Below, piece after piece: positions 18,363 through 29,152 of a stretch of 64,000 nt of DNA (the stretch's first letter is position 1; each line of letters begins with the position of its first letter). The notes beneath the pieces were generated by a model, which had not been told where the DNA came from, did no database searches, and saw nothing but the letters and a program-made list of their open reading frames with translations. The position numbers were made by a program, and so were the translations under genes. Source of the stretch: Candidatus Caldilinea saccharophila (lineage in GTDB: Bacteria > Chloroflexota > Anaerolineae > Caldilineales > Caldilineaceae); contig JADJVW010000007.1 of assembly GCA_016710365.1 (NCBI GenBank), forward strand, positions 62,001 to 126,000, in the 5' to 3' direction.

Positions 18363-19379
18363 TTACTGCGCCGGCGGCATGAGCACGGCGTCAATCACGT
18401 GGATGACGCCATTGCTGGCTTCGACATCCGCGGCAACGACGTTCGAGTCATTGACCTTAACGGCGCCGTCCGCCAGGCTGATCGTGACCGGCGCGCCCTG
18501 GAGCGTGTTCGCGGTCATGCCATCGCTCAAGTCGCCGGACATGACTTTGCCGGCCACGACGTGGTAGAGCAGGATGTCACGCAACGCGCCTTCCGGATCG
18601 GCCAGCAGCGTGTCGACCGTGCCGGCAGGCAGGGCGGCAAAGGCTTCATCGGTCGGGGCGAAGACGGTGAACGGGCCTTCACTGGTCAGCTCGTCCACCA
18701 GGCCGGCTGCTTCGACGGCAGCCAGTAACGTGGTGAAGTTGCCCGCCGCGGCCGCGACTTCCGCAATGTTGCCAACTGGCGCGGCTGCTTCGGCTTCACT
18801 GGCCATGGCATCTTCCGCCGGCGGCATGATGATGGCATCGATCACATGAATGACGCCGTTGCTGGCTTCGATGTCAGCCGTGACGACTGTGGCGTCATTT
18901 ACCTTCACTACGCCATCGGCAATCGTAAAGGTCACCGGGCTGCCCTGCACGGTATCCGCCGTCATGCCATCGCTGAGGTCGGTGGACATCACCTTACCCG
19001 GCACCACATGGTAGAGCAGGATCTGCGTCAACTGTCCTTCTGGGTCGGCAAGCAGTGCTTCGACCGTGCCGGCAGGCAACGCAGCGAAGGCTTCATCGGT
19101 GGGCGCAAAGACCGTGAACGGCCCTTCTCCCTTCAGCGTGTCCACCAGCCCGGCCGCTTCGATTGCGGCAACGAGGGTATTAAAGCTGCCGGCGCTTACA
19201 GCGGTGTCAACGATGTCGGCCATCTCGGGCATAGCTGCTGCAGGCGCCTCGACGGCTGCCTCGGTCGCGGCTTCCGTTGCCGCTTCAGGCGCAGCGGGCG
19301 CCGGGGCAGCGGCTGGCGCACAAGCTGCGGCCAAGAGCACAATCACTAACAGGAGCGGGAATAACTTTGCTAACTTCAT
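18363..19379 (-). CDS. Secreted lipoprotein with two fasciclin (FAS1) domains
   Basis: A 338-residue exported protein. The start at 19379 follows AAGGAAACACACC; upstream in-frame ATGs lack a ribosome-binding site. The signal peptide ends in lipobox LAAAC (about residue 20), then a Glu/Ala/Pro linker, then two FAS1 domains (about 55-190 and 205-338). Both carry GPFTVFAPTDEAFAALP and ILLYHVV, and end SNGVIHVIDA. The domains are near-identical, implying a recent internal duplication. FAS1 proteins act in adhesion or matrix contacts at the cell surface. It is convergent with the inositol island and shares its terminator. Confidence 0.93.
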   Translation of the reverse strand: MKLAKLFPLLLVIVLLAAACAPAAAPAPAAPEAATEAATEAAVEAPAAAMPEMADIVDTAVSAGSFNTLVAAIEAAGLVDTLKGEGPFTVFAPTDEAFAALPAGTVEALLADPEGQLTQILLYHVVPGKVMSTDLSDGMTADTVQGSPVTFTIADGVVKVNDATVVTADIEASNGVIHVIDAIIMPPAEDAMASEAEAAAPVGNIAEVAAAAGNFTTLLAAVEAAGLVDELTSEGPFTVFAPTDEAFAALPAGTVDTLLADPEGALRDILLYHVVAGKVMSGDLSDGMTANTLQGAPVTISLADGAVKVNDSNVVAADVEASNGVIHVIDAVLMPPAQ

Positions 19380-19659
19380 GGTGTGTTTCCTTTCATACAT
19401 GGTGTGAACAATAGGTGTAACTGAACGAGCGTCGCCTGTCACAAAAAGTCTGACTGACCAGGAATAGATGAGCACAAACATTGTGCAATCACTGTTCAAT
19501 CCATTAACAATATATAGGCATCAGGAAAATTTCAGCGTGAGAAGTCTTCCATTCTCAGAAATTTCTCATCTGTTTTGCAATCTTGATCCGTTGCGTCGCG
19601 GGCAAGGCCAAGTTTGTGCGCTGTGGTACAATCGAAGCAGGAGAGGGAAGAACGACGGC

Positions 19660-20463
<804 letters not shown>

Positions 20464-20467
20464 CGGT

Positions 20468-22520
<2,053 letters not shown>

Positions 22521-22991
22521 TTCACCCTTTTGCGTCTATCTAGTTGATGTGCGTGCGCACAGTGTATGCGCACAGTGTATCTGCCTTAAAAACAGCTTTG
22601 ACGCGGAGTCGCCGCGAGACAGAGGTGCGCAGAGAAAAACATTTTCGGCTCAACCGGATCTCGTGTGGGTACGCGCCGGGGACGGGCTTGCGGCGCTTCG
22701 ATCGAGCAGACAACGTTCAGCCCGTCCCCGGCACGTAAGACCCGACCACATCATTTCCGGTTGAGCCACATTTTCATTGCTCATTGGCGCGCCGCAGAGG
22801 GATGAACACCAGTACACGACGGCGCAAATGAACTTACTATTCGTAGTAGCGACTTTAGTCGCAGCGATCTTCTTCAATGACTAAAGTCATCACTACCATC
22901 TCTCGTTCTATTTGCGCTGTCGTGTACTAGCCGGAAATTTCTGGGCAGGAATCATTTTTATCTACTTGAAATTGGTGGGAGGAGACAAGAT
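22521..22991. repeat. Gene-free spacer of 471 bases built from two inverted-repeat units
   Basis: No gene was found. It begins with short direct repeats (GCGCACAGTGTAT twice, 22554-22580) and a CGCAGAG-family word. A nested palindrome follows: GGCTCAACCGG (22647-22657) pairs with CCGGTTGAGCC (22757-22767), enclosing CCGGGGACGGGCT (22676-22688) and its complement (22719-22731). The MITE-like element at 22811-22928 comes next. The last 60 bases form the leader of the lipoprotein gene at 22992. Confidence 0.65.
22811..22928. mobile_element. MITE-like palindromic element of 118 bases
   Basis: Ends are inverted repeats: AGTACACGACGGCGCAAAT at the left and the complement AGTACACGACAGCGCAAAT at the right, with one mismatch. 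Inside are two small hairpins, GCGACTTTAGTCGC and ATGACTAAAGTCAT. The outermost AGTACAC matches the ends of the family A elements at 4003, 17283 and 40033, hinting at a shared mobilising transposase. No clean target duplication or coding capacity was seen. Confidence 0.6.
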
Positions 22992-25484
22992 ATGCTTTCG
23001 ATCAAACGTTTGTGGGGAATGGCGTTCGCCCTGGTGCTGGCATTTTCATTGGCGGGCTGCATCACCGTCAACCCAGGATTTCGGCAGCCCACCCCGGCGC
23101 CGCAGACCCCTGCCCAATTCGTCAGCACCCTGATCGCGGCGCTGGTCAGCCGTGATGATGAGGGGCTGCGGTCATCGATGGGGGACGCCTTTGTGTTGGC
23201 GCTGTGGCAAGCGGGCGCGGAGGCGCAGTTGCTGACGCCCGACGACGCCATCACGGAAATCTTGGCGCAACTGGTTGACCCAGCACAATCGATCACCTTT
23301 GTCTCTAATGATGTGGTCAATCAATGGTTGAACGGCGCCGATGTGCTTGCTTTGTGGCCGCCGGACGTAAAAGTGGTCGATGCGATTGGCGTCAGCGTGT
23401 CGAATGCTGATGGAACAGATGAAGCGATTCTTGTCATCGCAGAAGACCCTGCCGGGCGGCTCTACTGGTATGCGCTGCTCTTAGCCAAAGGCGGTTTCGC
23501 CAACCAATCCGGCGTTATGGGGCCGATTGTAATCGCGCCGCCGCAGTCACCGCAGGGCATCCTGCCCACCGATATCACGGAAGTGCTGGTGCTCGGCACA
23601 GTCGGCATCTTCGACGGCCCTGGCGCAACCTTCCGGCAGATCGGGCTGGCCGCGCGTGGGGAAACCTACGCGGTGCTGGGCGTCAGCGCCGACGGACAGT
23701 GGTGGGCCATTACCTGCAATCTGGGGGTGCAGCCATGCTGGCTCGGCGCCAACCCTACCTTTGTGCGTCCGGTCACTCAGCCGCCCGCGCCTGCGCCGAC
23801 CCATACCCCGCGACCAACCGCACCGCCTGCCTCTCCCATCCGCATCAACTTTGGCGCGGGGCAGACATCGGCCGTCGTGCGCGGGCCTATCGGCCCTGCA
23901 CAGACGCCGCAGTACGTGCTCTTTGCCCAGGGCGGTCAGACGTTGCGCATTCTGGTCACATCGCCTAGCCCGACGACGAATTTCTCGGTGCGTGGCGTTG
24001 CGGATGGCGTGCTCTATAAATCCGCCCAGGATCCGCTGCGCGAGTGGGCGACAGTGCTGCCGCGCAGCCAGGATTACTTGATCACCCTGTCAACGGGCGT
24101 GAACACCAGCTTTGTGATGGAGATTTCGATCCCGCCGCTGCCAGGCGCGCCGACGCCGACCGCCACCGCGCTGCCCGCGCCGCCGGAGCGCATCCACTTC
24201 GCACCGGGCGAGACGAGTGTGGTGCGCAACGGTGCGCTGCCGGCGAGCCAGATCAAACAATATGTCTTCCGCGCTTTGGCCGGACAGGAGACAAACTTCC
24301 TGCTCAGTTCGCCGGGGGGACAGGCCAACTTCGCCCTGCAGGGCATGAGCGACGGCGTCACCTACAAGGCGTTCTCCGACCCGGCGCGCGAGTTTGCGTT
24401 GACGCTGCCGCGCACGCAGGATTATCTGCTGTCACTCAATGGGCCGGCGTTCATCAACTATCTTCTCGAACTCACCATTCGGCCACTTGGGCCGACGCCG
24501 ACCGCCACCGCGCTGCCCGCGCCGCCAGAGCGCATCAACTTCGCACCGGGCGAAACGAGCGCGGTGCGCAACGGTGCGCTGCCGGCCAGCCAGTTCAAGC
24601 AGTACGTCTTGCGCGCGTTGGCCGGGCAGGAGGCGCGCTTCCTGCTCAGTTCGCCGGGCGGAAAGGCCAACTTCGCCGTGCAGGGCATGACCGATGGCGT
24701 CACCTACAAGGCGTTCTCCGACCCGACGCGCGAGTTTGCGTTGACGCTGCCGCGCACGCAGGATTATCTGATCTCGCTCAATGGGCCGGCTTTTATCAAC
24801 TACACGCTTGAAGTGACTGTGCTATCACCCGGCGCAACGCCGACGCCAACCGCCGCGCCTGTCACGCCGGAGCGCATCACCTTCCCGCCGGGTGCGACCA
24901 GCGCCGCACGCAGCGGGTCGTTGTGGGCCAACACGCCGCGCGCCTATGTCTTTGGCGCTGCGGCCGGGCAGACAGCGCGCATCCGCTTCAACTCGCCCAG
25001 CCCTGCCGCAGCCTTTGCGGTGCGCGGGGTAAGCGACGGCGTGCAGTACAAATCCATGGCCGACCCGGCGCGCGATTGGTCGTTCACGCTGCCGCTGAAC
25101 CAGGACTACCTCATTACGATCCAGGCGCCGGTCAACACCTCCTTCAGCCTGGAGTTGATCATCCCGCCCGGGGGAATGCCGACAGTGGCGCCGCCCACGC
25201 TGACGCCCACTGCCATGCCTTCAGCCACGCCAACTGCCATGCCGACTGTCATGCCTACGGCAACGGCTATGCCCACGGCGACGCCAACCACAGCGCCGAC
25301 CGATGCGCCCACACCGACCGCCACCGCGACGCTGGAGCCAACCGCTACGGCCACGCTCGAACCCACAGCGACCAGTGAACCCACAGCGACCAGTGAACCC
25401 ACAGCGACCAGCGAACCCACGGCGACCGAAACGCCAACGCTCGCCCCGCCTACGGAGACGCCGACCGAGACGCCGGCGCCGTAG
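22992..25484 (+). CDS. Large lipoprotein with SH3-like module and four tandem beta-repeats
   Basis: An 830-residue exported protein. Its signal peptide has lipobox LAGC (about residue 22). A globular N-domain (30-190) is followed by an SH3b-like region with GTVGIFDGPGATFRQIG and WWAITCN (about 200-255). Four repeats of about 105 residues follow (about 275-720), each beginning PERIxFxPGxTS and containing a YKxxxDPxREW/F core and QDYLI. The pattern resembles bacterial pre-peptidase C-terminal (PPC) beta-sandwiches. Repeats 2 and 3 are almost identical. The last 100 residues are a Pro/Thr stalk with TATSEP repeats. It is probably a cell-surface stalked protein; no enzyme domain was seen. Confidence 0.85.
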   Translation: MLSIKRLWGMAFALVLAFSLAGCITVNPGFRQPTPAPQTPAQFVSTLIAALVSRDDEGLRSSMGDAFVLALWQAGAEAQLLTPDDAITEILAQLVDPAQSITFVSNDVVNQWLNGADVLALWPPDVKVVDAIGVSVSNADGTDEAILVIAEDPAGRLYWYALLLAKGGFANQSGVMGPIVIAPPQSPQGILPTDITEVLVLGTVGIFDGPGATFRQIGLAARGETYAVLGVSADGQWWAITCNLGVQPCWLGANPTFVRPVTQPPAPAPTHTPRPTAPPASPIRINFGAGQTSAVVRGPIGPAQTPQYVLFAQGGQTLRILVTSPSPTTNFSVRGVADGVLYKSAQDPLREWATVLPRSQDYLITLSTGVNTSFVMEISIPPLPGAPTPTATALPAPPERIHFAPGETSVVRNGALPASQIKQYVFRALAGQETNFLLSSPGGQANFALQGMSDGVTYKAFSDPAREFALTLPRTQDYLLSLNGPAFINYLLELTIRPLGPTPTATALPAPPERINFAPGETSAVRNGALPASQFKQYVLRALAGQEARFLLSSPGGKANFAVQGMTDGVTYKAFSDPTREFALTLPRTQDYLISLNGPAFINYTLEVTVLSPGATPTPTAAPVTPERITFPPGATSAARSGSLWANTPRAYVFGAAAGQTARIRFNSPSPAAAFAVRGVSDGVQYKSMADPARDWSFTLPLNQDYLITIQAPVNTSFSLELIIPPGGMPTVAPPTLTPTAMPSATPTAMPTVMPTATAMPTATPTTAPTDAPTPTATATLEPTATATLEPTATSEPTATSEPTATSEPTATETPTLAPPTETPTETPAP

Positions 25485-25552
25485 AAGCAGCGCATAAAGC
25501 CGAGCACAAAATCACAAGGGGCGGGTAGCTGTAGCGAGCCTGACCCAGCCAT

Positions 25553-25585
25553 ACAAAAGCTCCGGCAAGACGCCGGAGCTTTTGT
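25553..25585. terminator. Intrinsic terminator after the repeat lipoprotein
   Basis: A 14-base-pair stem (25553-25566 with 25572-25585) with an AAGAC loop. It has GC-rich inner pairs and an A-run and T-run at its outer ends. It lies 69 bases after the stop of the lipoprotein gene and could act in both directions. Confidence 0.85.
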
Positions 25586-25942
25586 CAGTGATTGGAGAGA
25601 TGGGAAAGGCGACAGGATGTGCGGCGTCTTGTCGCCGGCAGAGAGCGATGTGACCTGACGTCACTGATCGATGCCCGCCGAGTAGAAGCCGATGCCATCC
25701 ATCTTGACGGTGGCGCCGGTGGCGCAGAAGTAAAGCAGCGAGTTGCGAATCTCTTCCAGGACGTTGAAAACCATGTATGTCAGCGACGGAGGAGACGCGT
25801 AGGAGAGGGACGACGATCCCGCACGATCCGGTGGCAAGCCAGCAAGACAATTGCCTGCCACCCTACTCTCCTGTTCGAGGTCTTTCCGTAGCCGCTTTGG
25901 GTAGCTTCCCATCACCACATGACCTTTTTCCTCCGGCTTTTC
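25586..25942. other. Spacer without a confident gene
   Basis: The only protein-like stretch is on the minus strand at 25661-25774 (37 codons, MVFNVLEEIRNSLLYF and onward). It has no convincing ribosome-binding site and no recognised family. It may be a small protein or a leftover fragment. Nothing else was seen. Confidence 0.4.
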
Positions 25943-25951
25943 TGTTATAAT
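25943..25951 (+). promoter_or_regulatory. Extended -10 promoter element
   Basis: TGTTATAAT matches the extended -10 consensus (TGn plus a perfect TATAAT at 25946-25951). No good -35 box lies upstream, as expected for extended -10 promoters. The start of transcription would be near 25958, giving a leader of about 118 bases to the mntA remnant at 26076. Confidence 0.5.
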
Positions 25952-26075
25952 GACTTAGACGCCTTGATGATTGGGTTTGTGGATAGTTCCCTCTGCCCAA
26001 TCTCCAGTTCTGTCGCCGAGGATGAGTGTACTTTATGAACACTCGCCTGCTTTCAGAGTAAGAGAGGTATGCAGT

Positions 26076-26476
26076 ATGAATGCCCAGACAAAAAATAATA
26101 TCTTCTCTACTCTTCAGAATCATCAAATCCAGATCAAGAACTTCGGCGTCAAAAAGTTGGGCTTGTTTGGCTCCTTTGTGCACCAGCAACAGGATGCCAA
26201 CAGCGACATCGATGTCCTGGTGGAGTTCGAGCCAGATCGCAAAACCTTTGACAACTTTCTAAATGTTGCCTTGTTTTTGGAAGAGTTATTCGACCGGCCG
26301 GTCGAGCTAGTGCGGTTGCAGACCACGTACTCGGCTTTGTCATTCCGACCGGAGGGAGGAATCTCGGCCTGCTCACCGAAATCGATCCCTGTTTCTGCAC
26401 TAGTTAGGAAGCTCTCAGCCCCTACATCGGCCCGCACATCCTGCGCGAGGTGGAATATGTCCCGCTCGACGATTGA
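26076..26476 (+). pseudogene. mntA: MntA-type nucleotidyltransferase antitoxin, disrupted by a small insertion
   Basis: The start follows AGAGAGGTATGCAGT. Residues 1-80 are a minimal nucleotidyltransferase: LGLFGSFVHQQQDANSDIDVLVEFEP carries the GSF...DxD metal site. Known MntA proteins AMPylate and neutralise the partner HEPN RNase HepT. After VELVRLQTT about 80 bases (roughly 26330-26408) of foreign sequence containing GTCATTCCGACCGGAGGGAG break the frame. The true C-terminus, ALSPYIGPHILREVEYVPLDD, is still readable in another frame and ends at the TGA at 26474-26476, overlapping the hepT start by 20 bases. The intact pair would have been translationally coupled. Confidence 0.8.
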
Positions 26477-27004
26477 ATACCTGCGCCATATCCTCAATGA
26501 GACTGTATACTTGATGGCGCAAACGCAGAGGGTTACTCGCGATGGAGGATGCCACGTTGCAGCGAGCATTCGTGCGGAGCATCGAAATCATTGGTGAGGC
26601 GTCCAAGCGTATACCAGATGATTTCAAGCAAAAGCATAGCCATCTGGAATGGAGATCGATGGCCGGCATGCGCGACCGGTTAATCCATGGCTGTACTTGA
26701 CCCCAATGTCAAGACCACGAACTGACGAAAATAAGATGGATCTGATAGACTGACCGCCATCTGTGCGGAGGATAGGGCAACGCTGGAGAGCGACCCGAGC
26801 GCCGCGCAGATGGCGAAGTGGTTGGGGCAGAGGTGGCCCGTCATCTCTGCCCTCTCGCACAACTTCAGTGGCGAGAGGTTGGTCGTGGCTGTTGTCCTCT
26901 GCAACCAGTTTGCCCAGGAAAGCGATAAACTCAAACCCCCGTGACCAGGCGACGCTGTTGAGAACGCGAGTGGCTGGCCGTTCTTGTTCGGCTGATGCGA
27001 CAGG

Positions 27005-27846
27005 TCAGGCCCAGTAGACAGTTGCCGGCGTGCGGTAGCCGAGACTCTGGTGCGCGATCCTGGTTGTAGAAGACGAAGTACCGTTCAAGCCCCGCTGCCA
27101 GCGCTGGGGCTGTGGCATACCGATGTAGATAAATGTCTTCATACTTGAGTGAACGCCACAGGCGCTCCACAAAGATGTTGTCATATGCGCGCCCCCGACC
27201 ATCCATGCTGATCCGAATGGCGGCGCGCTCCAGTCGAGTAGTGAAAGCCAGCGCCGTGAACTGGGCGCCCTGGTCGCTGTTGAAGATGTCCGGGCAACCT
27301 ATTGTCAGCGCCGTCTCCAGTGCATCCAGGCAGAAGAGGCCATCCAGCGTGTTCGAGAGTTCCCAGGTCAGCACATAGCGACTGAACCAGTCCATGATGA
27401 CGACCAGGTACATGAACCCTTGCGCCAGCGGCACATAGGTGATGTCGGTGGCCCATACCTGGTTGGGACGCTCGACCGGGAGATTGCGCAGCAGATAGGG
27501 ATACTTCCGCAGCCCGGCATCCGCCACCGTTGTCCGTCGCCTGGGATAGATTGCTTGCAGCCCCATCACCTGCATCAACCGCTGCACCCGCTTGTGGTTG
27601 ACTGTATACCCAGGCGTTGCAGATGCACCGTCATCCGCAGCCGGCCATAGAAGGGTGTCTTCAGATATTGCTCGTCGATACACCGCATCAACTCCAGGTT
27701 CAACGCCGTTTCCGACGCTGCACGATAATAGTAGCTGGCTCGATTCAGCCCCAGCAGTTCACACTGCCGCCGCACGCTGAGCGCCGGGCGTCCCGGTTCA
27801 ACCAGGGCGCGCTTCGCCTCAACTGAACCCGGCAGCCTTTTTTTTC
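27005..27846 (-). pseudogene. IS3-family transposase OrfB, copy 1 (two frameshifts)
   Basis: An rve/DDE integrase-core transposase with HTH_21-type N-terminus. The catalytic Asp motifs QVWATDITY and FNSDQGAQF and the Glu region FVERLWRSLKYEDIY are all present. Relative to copy 2, one C is missing near 27611 (breaking LQRLGYTVNHK). Two bases are missing near 27050, so the end reads APESRLPHAG instead of PHQSLGYRTPATVYW. Normally it would be made by -1 frameshifting from orfA at the A-run. It is inactive as read. Confidence 0.85.
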
Positions 27847-28109
27847 AGCCACTCAAGCTCCATCTTCAGGCGCCCAATCTGCTCATACAACTCGCTCTCC
27901 GTCCTGGTCGTCGGCTGACCCTTGGCTGCTGGCCGCCGCTCGAACAAACTGGCGCCCTCCGTCATCAGCGTCGCCTTCCATTCGCTTATCTGCGTCGGAT
28001 GCACGCCGCTCTCGCTCGCCAACTGGCTCACTGTCGTTCCGTTCTTGGCTGCCTCCACCGCCATCCGAAACTTGTACTCCGGGCTGTACTGCTTGCGTTC
28101 CTTGCTCAT
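27819..28109 (-). CDS. IS3-family transposase OrfA, copy 1
   Basis: A 96-residue DNA-binding subunit with an N-terminal helix-turn-helix (YSPEYKFRMAVEAAKNG, TVSQLASESGVHPTQISEW) and a C-terminal leucine-zipper-like helix (ESELYEQIGRLKMELEWLKK). The start follows GGAGGGGAACAAACA. The A8 run (complement of 27838-27845) is the expected site of -1 frameshifting into orfB. One extra A relative to copy 2 gives the C-terminus KKKAAGFS. Confidence 0.88.
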   Translation of the reverse strand: MSKERKQYSPEYKFRMAVEAAKNGTTVSQLASESGVHPTQISEWKATLMTEGASLFERRPAAKGQPTTRTESELYEQIGRLKMELEWLKKKAAGFS

Positions 28110-28380
28110 TGTTTGTTCCCCTCCACCTGCTCTGTATCCCTGCGGTTCACTTTAGCACGTGGTCCAGTTCTTGGGGTCAATTATACGGTACTTCGGGGTG
28201 GATTACGAGACTGTTTGGGATGTTGCAACCAATAAAATCCCTGATCTGCACCAGATGGTTACAGCAATGATTGAAACAGAGGGTTAAAGAGGAGACAATG
28301 GTGACGGTAACGCTGGCTAGCATGCACGCCTGACCCGTTCGCCCGGTATACTTCAGAATGAGGTCGCTTCAAATGCCCAA

Positions 28381-28638
28381 TCACTTTTTCCCTGACTTTG
28401 CCGGCTTCTGAGCCAAAGCGCTGCCTGCTGCGGATTTGGAAGCTTTGCTGGTGCGCCCGTCTTTCAGCACTTGTGAGGCTGCGGTGGCGACTTTCGGTGA
28501 TGTGGTTTTTGCCGGTGCCTTGTGCTGCGACAGGGCACTGCCGGCTGCGCTCTTCGATTTCGCACCTGTCGATTTGGATTGCAAGGTTTTCGATGCTGCC
28601 TTGGCTGCTTTAGAGCTTGTCGCTTTCGCCTTTGCCAT
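28381..28638 (-). CDS. Small Lys/Ala/Ser-rich protein with repeated SAAGSAL motif
   Basis: An 85-residue basic protein. The start at 28638 is behind AGGAG. It is low in complexity: KSxxKxAxK-type runs and the motif SKSAAGSAL occurs twice, at about residues 30 and 68, each ending Q or AQ. The composition recalls histone-H1-like tails, so nucleic-acid binding is plausible, but the motif is too regular to be only a basic tail. Similar small SAAGSAL proteins are annotated as hypothetical in many bacteria. It sits between the dead toxin-antitoxin pair and the restriction remnants. Confidence 0.75.
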   Translation of the reverse strand: MAKAKATSSKAAKAASKTLQSKSTGAKSKSAAGSALSQHKAPAKTTSPKVATAASQVLKDGRTSKASKSAAGSALAQKPAKSGKK

Positions 28639-28849
28639 AATTCGTGGTCTCCTAGATTCCATTATTTAATACCGCGCAAGTTACTGTACCAGAGTATAGC
28701 ACAGGCGTTCGCATGGTGCAAATAATCTTCCGTATTCGGTATGCGGATCTGTTCTTGGCACTACATATAGGGCTGGCGCTGCGTTGTCGAGCGAAGAGAA
28801 GTCTAGTTTAGGTCGGAGGCAACGCGCCGGTTCGTCCGAGCACTGTGGC

Positions 28850-29062
28850 CTACAATTCCCCCCGAAACGCCCGATCCAACGCCGCTGGCAGCATCGCTGC
28901 CAACTCCTCCTGCGCATTGGCTTGCTGTGCCCGCAAAGCCTCGATCTTAGCAAATAGTTCGCCAAACCATTGTTGTTGCTTGAAGTCCGGTACAGGCACT
29001 TCAAGCGCATCAAGCGCACCAATCCAAACGTGCGGTTGCGGCTGGCGCTGCCCAACAAGCAT
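28850..29062 (-). pseudogene. hsdS: C-terminal fragment of a type I restriction specificity subunit (HsdS)
   Basis: Seventy residues that match the end of HsdS: a target-recognition tail (LEVPVPDFKQQQWFGELF), then the coiled coil EALRAQQANAQEELAAML and the characteristic ending PAALDRAFRGEL. Everything before it is missing. The sequence at 29063-29150 may be a short out-of-frame upstream remnant (NLLPAQLPDIGLVNPAQY). It cannot specify DNA by itself. With the hsdR start at 31388-31623 on the same strand, it marks the two edges of a former type I locus. Confidence 0.85.
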
Positions 29063-29152
29063 ATTGTGCCGGGTTGACTAAACCTATATCTGGCAGTTGC
29101 GCCGGTAGTAGATTGGCCCTACATGAAGCTGTTGGAATGCCCAGTGCAAGCC

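Larger units (their letters stand above)
26692..28183 (-). mobile_element. IS3-family (IS150-like) insertion sequence, copy 1
   Basis: About 1492 bases with ends TGTACTTGACCCCAA at the left and the complement of TAATTGACCCCAAGAACT at the right. It encodes orfA and orfB on the minus strand with an A8 slippery run between them. Copy 2 (34067-35556) is almost identical. The flanking bases (ATGGC before, TACGG after) are not a clean duplication, so this copy's target site has decayed or the ends were altered. It interrupts hepT. The orfB frame is broken by two indels. A 310-base tail between the orfB stop and the left end is longer than usual for IS3 elements. Confidence 0.9.
26457..28287 (+). 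pseudogene. hepT: HepT-type HEPN toxin, frameshifted and split by an IS
   Basis: The ATG at 26457 begins MSRSTIEYLRHILNETVYLM. A frame change follows near 26540, after which MEDATLQRAFVRSIEIIGEAS and AGMRDRLIHG are read. IS copy 1 (26692-28183) interrupts there. The 3' end resumes at about 28190 with YFGVDYETVWDVATNKIPD and ends at TAA 28285-28287. The HEPN catalytic motif R-x4-H (RDRLIH) with the following GYF is split exactly by the IS, so the RNase cannot be made. Loss of the toxin fits the simultaneous loss of the antitoxin. Confidence 0.85.

Noticed and set aside
18873..19349. Plus-strand reading frames opposite the fasciclin gene
   Set aside because: They lack ribosome-binding sites and family matches; the minus-strand frame has a signal peptide and two clear FAS1 domains.
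25661..25774. A 37-codon minus-strand gene
   Set aside because: It reads protein-like but has no ribosome-binding site or recognised family, so it is mentioned only in the spacer entry.
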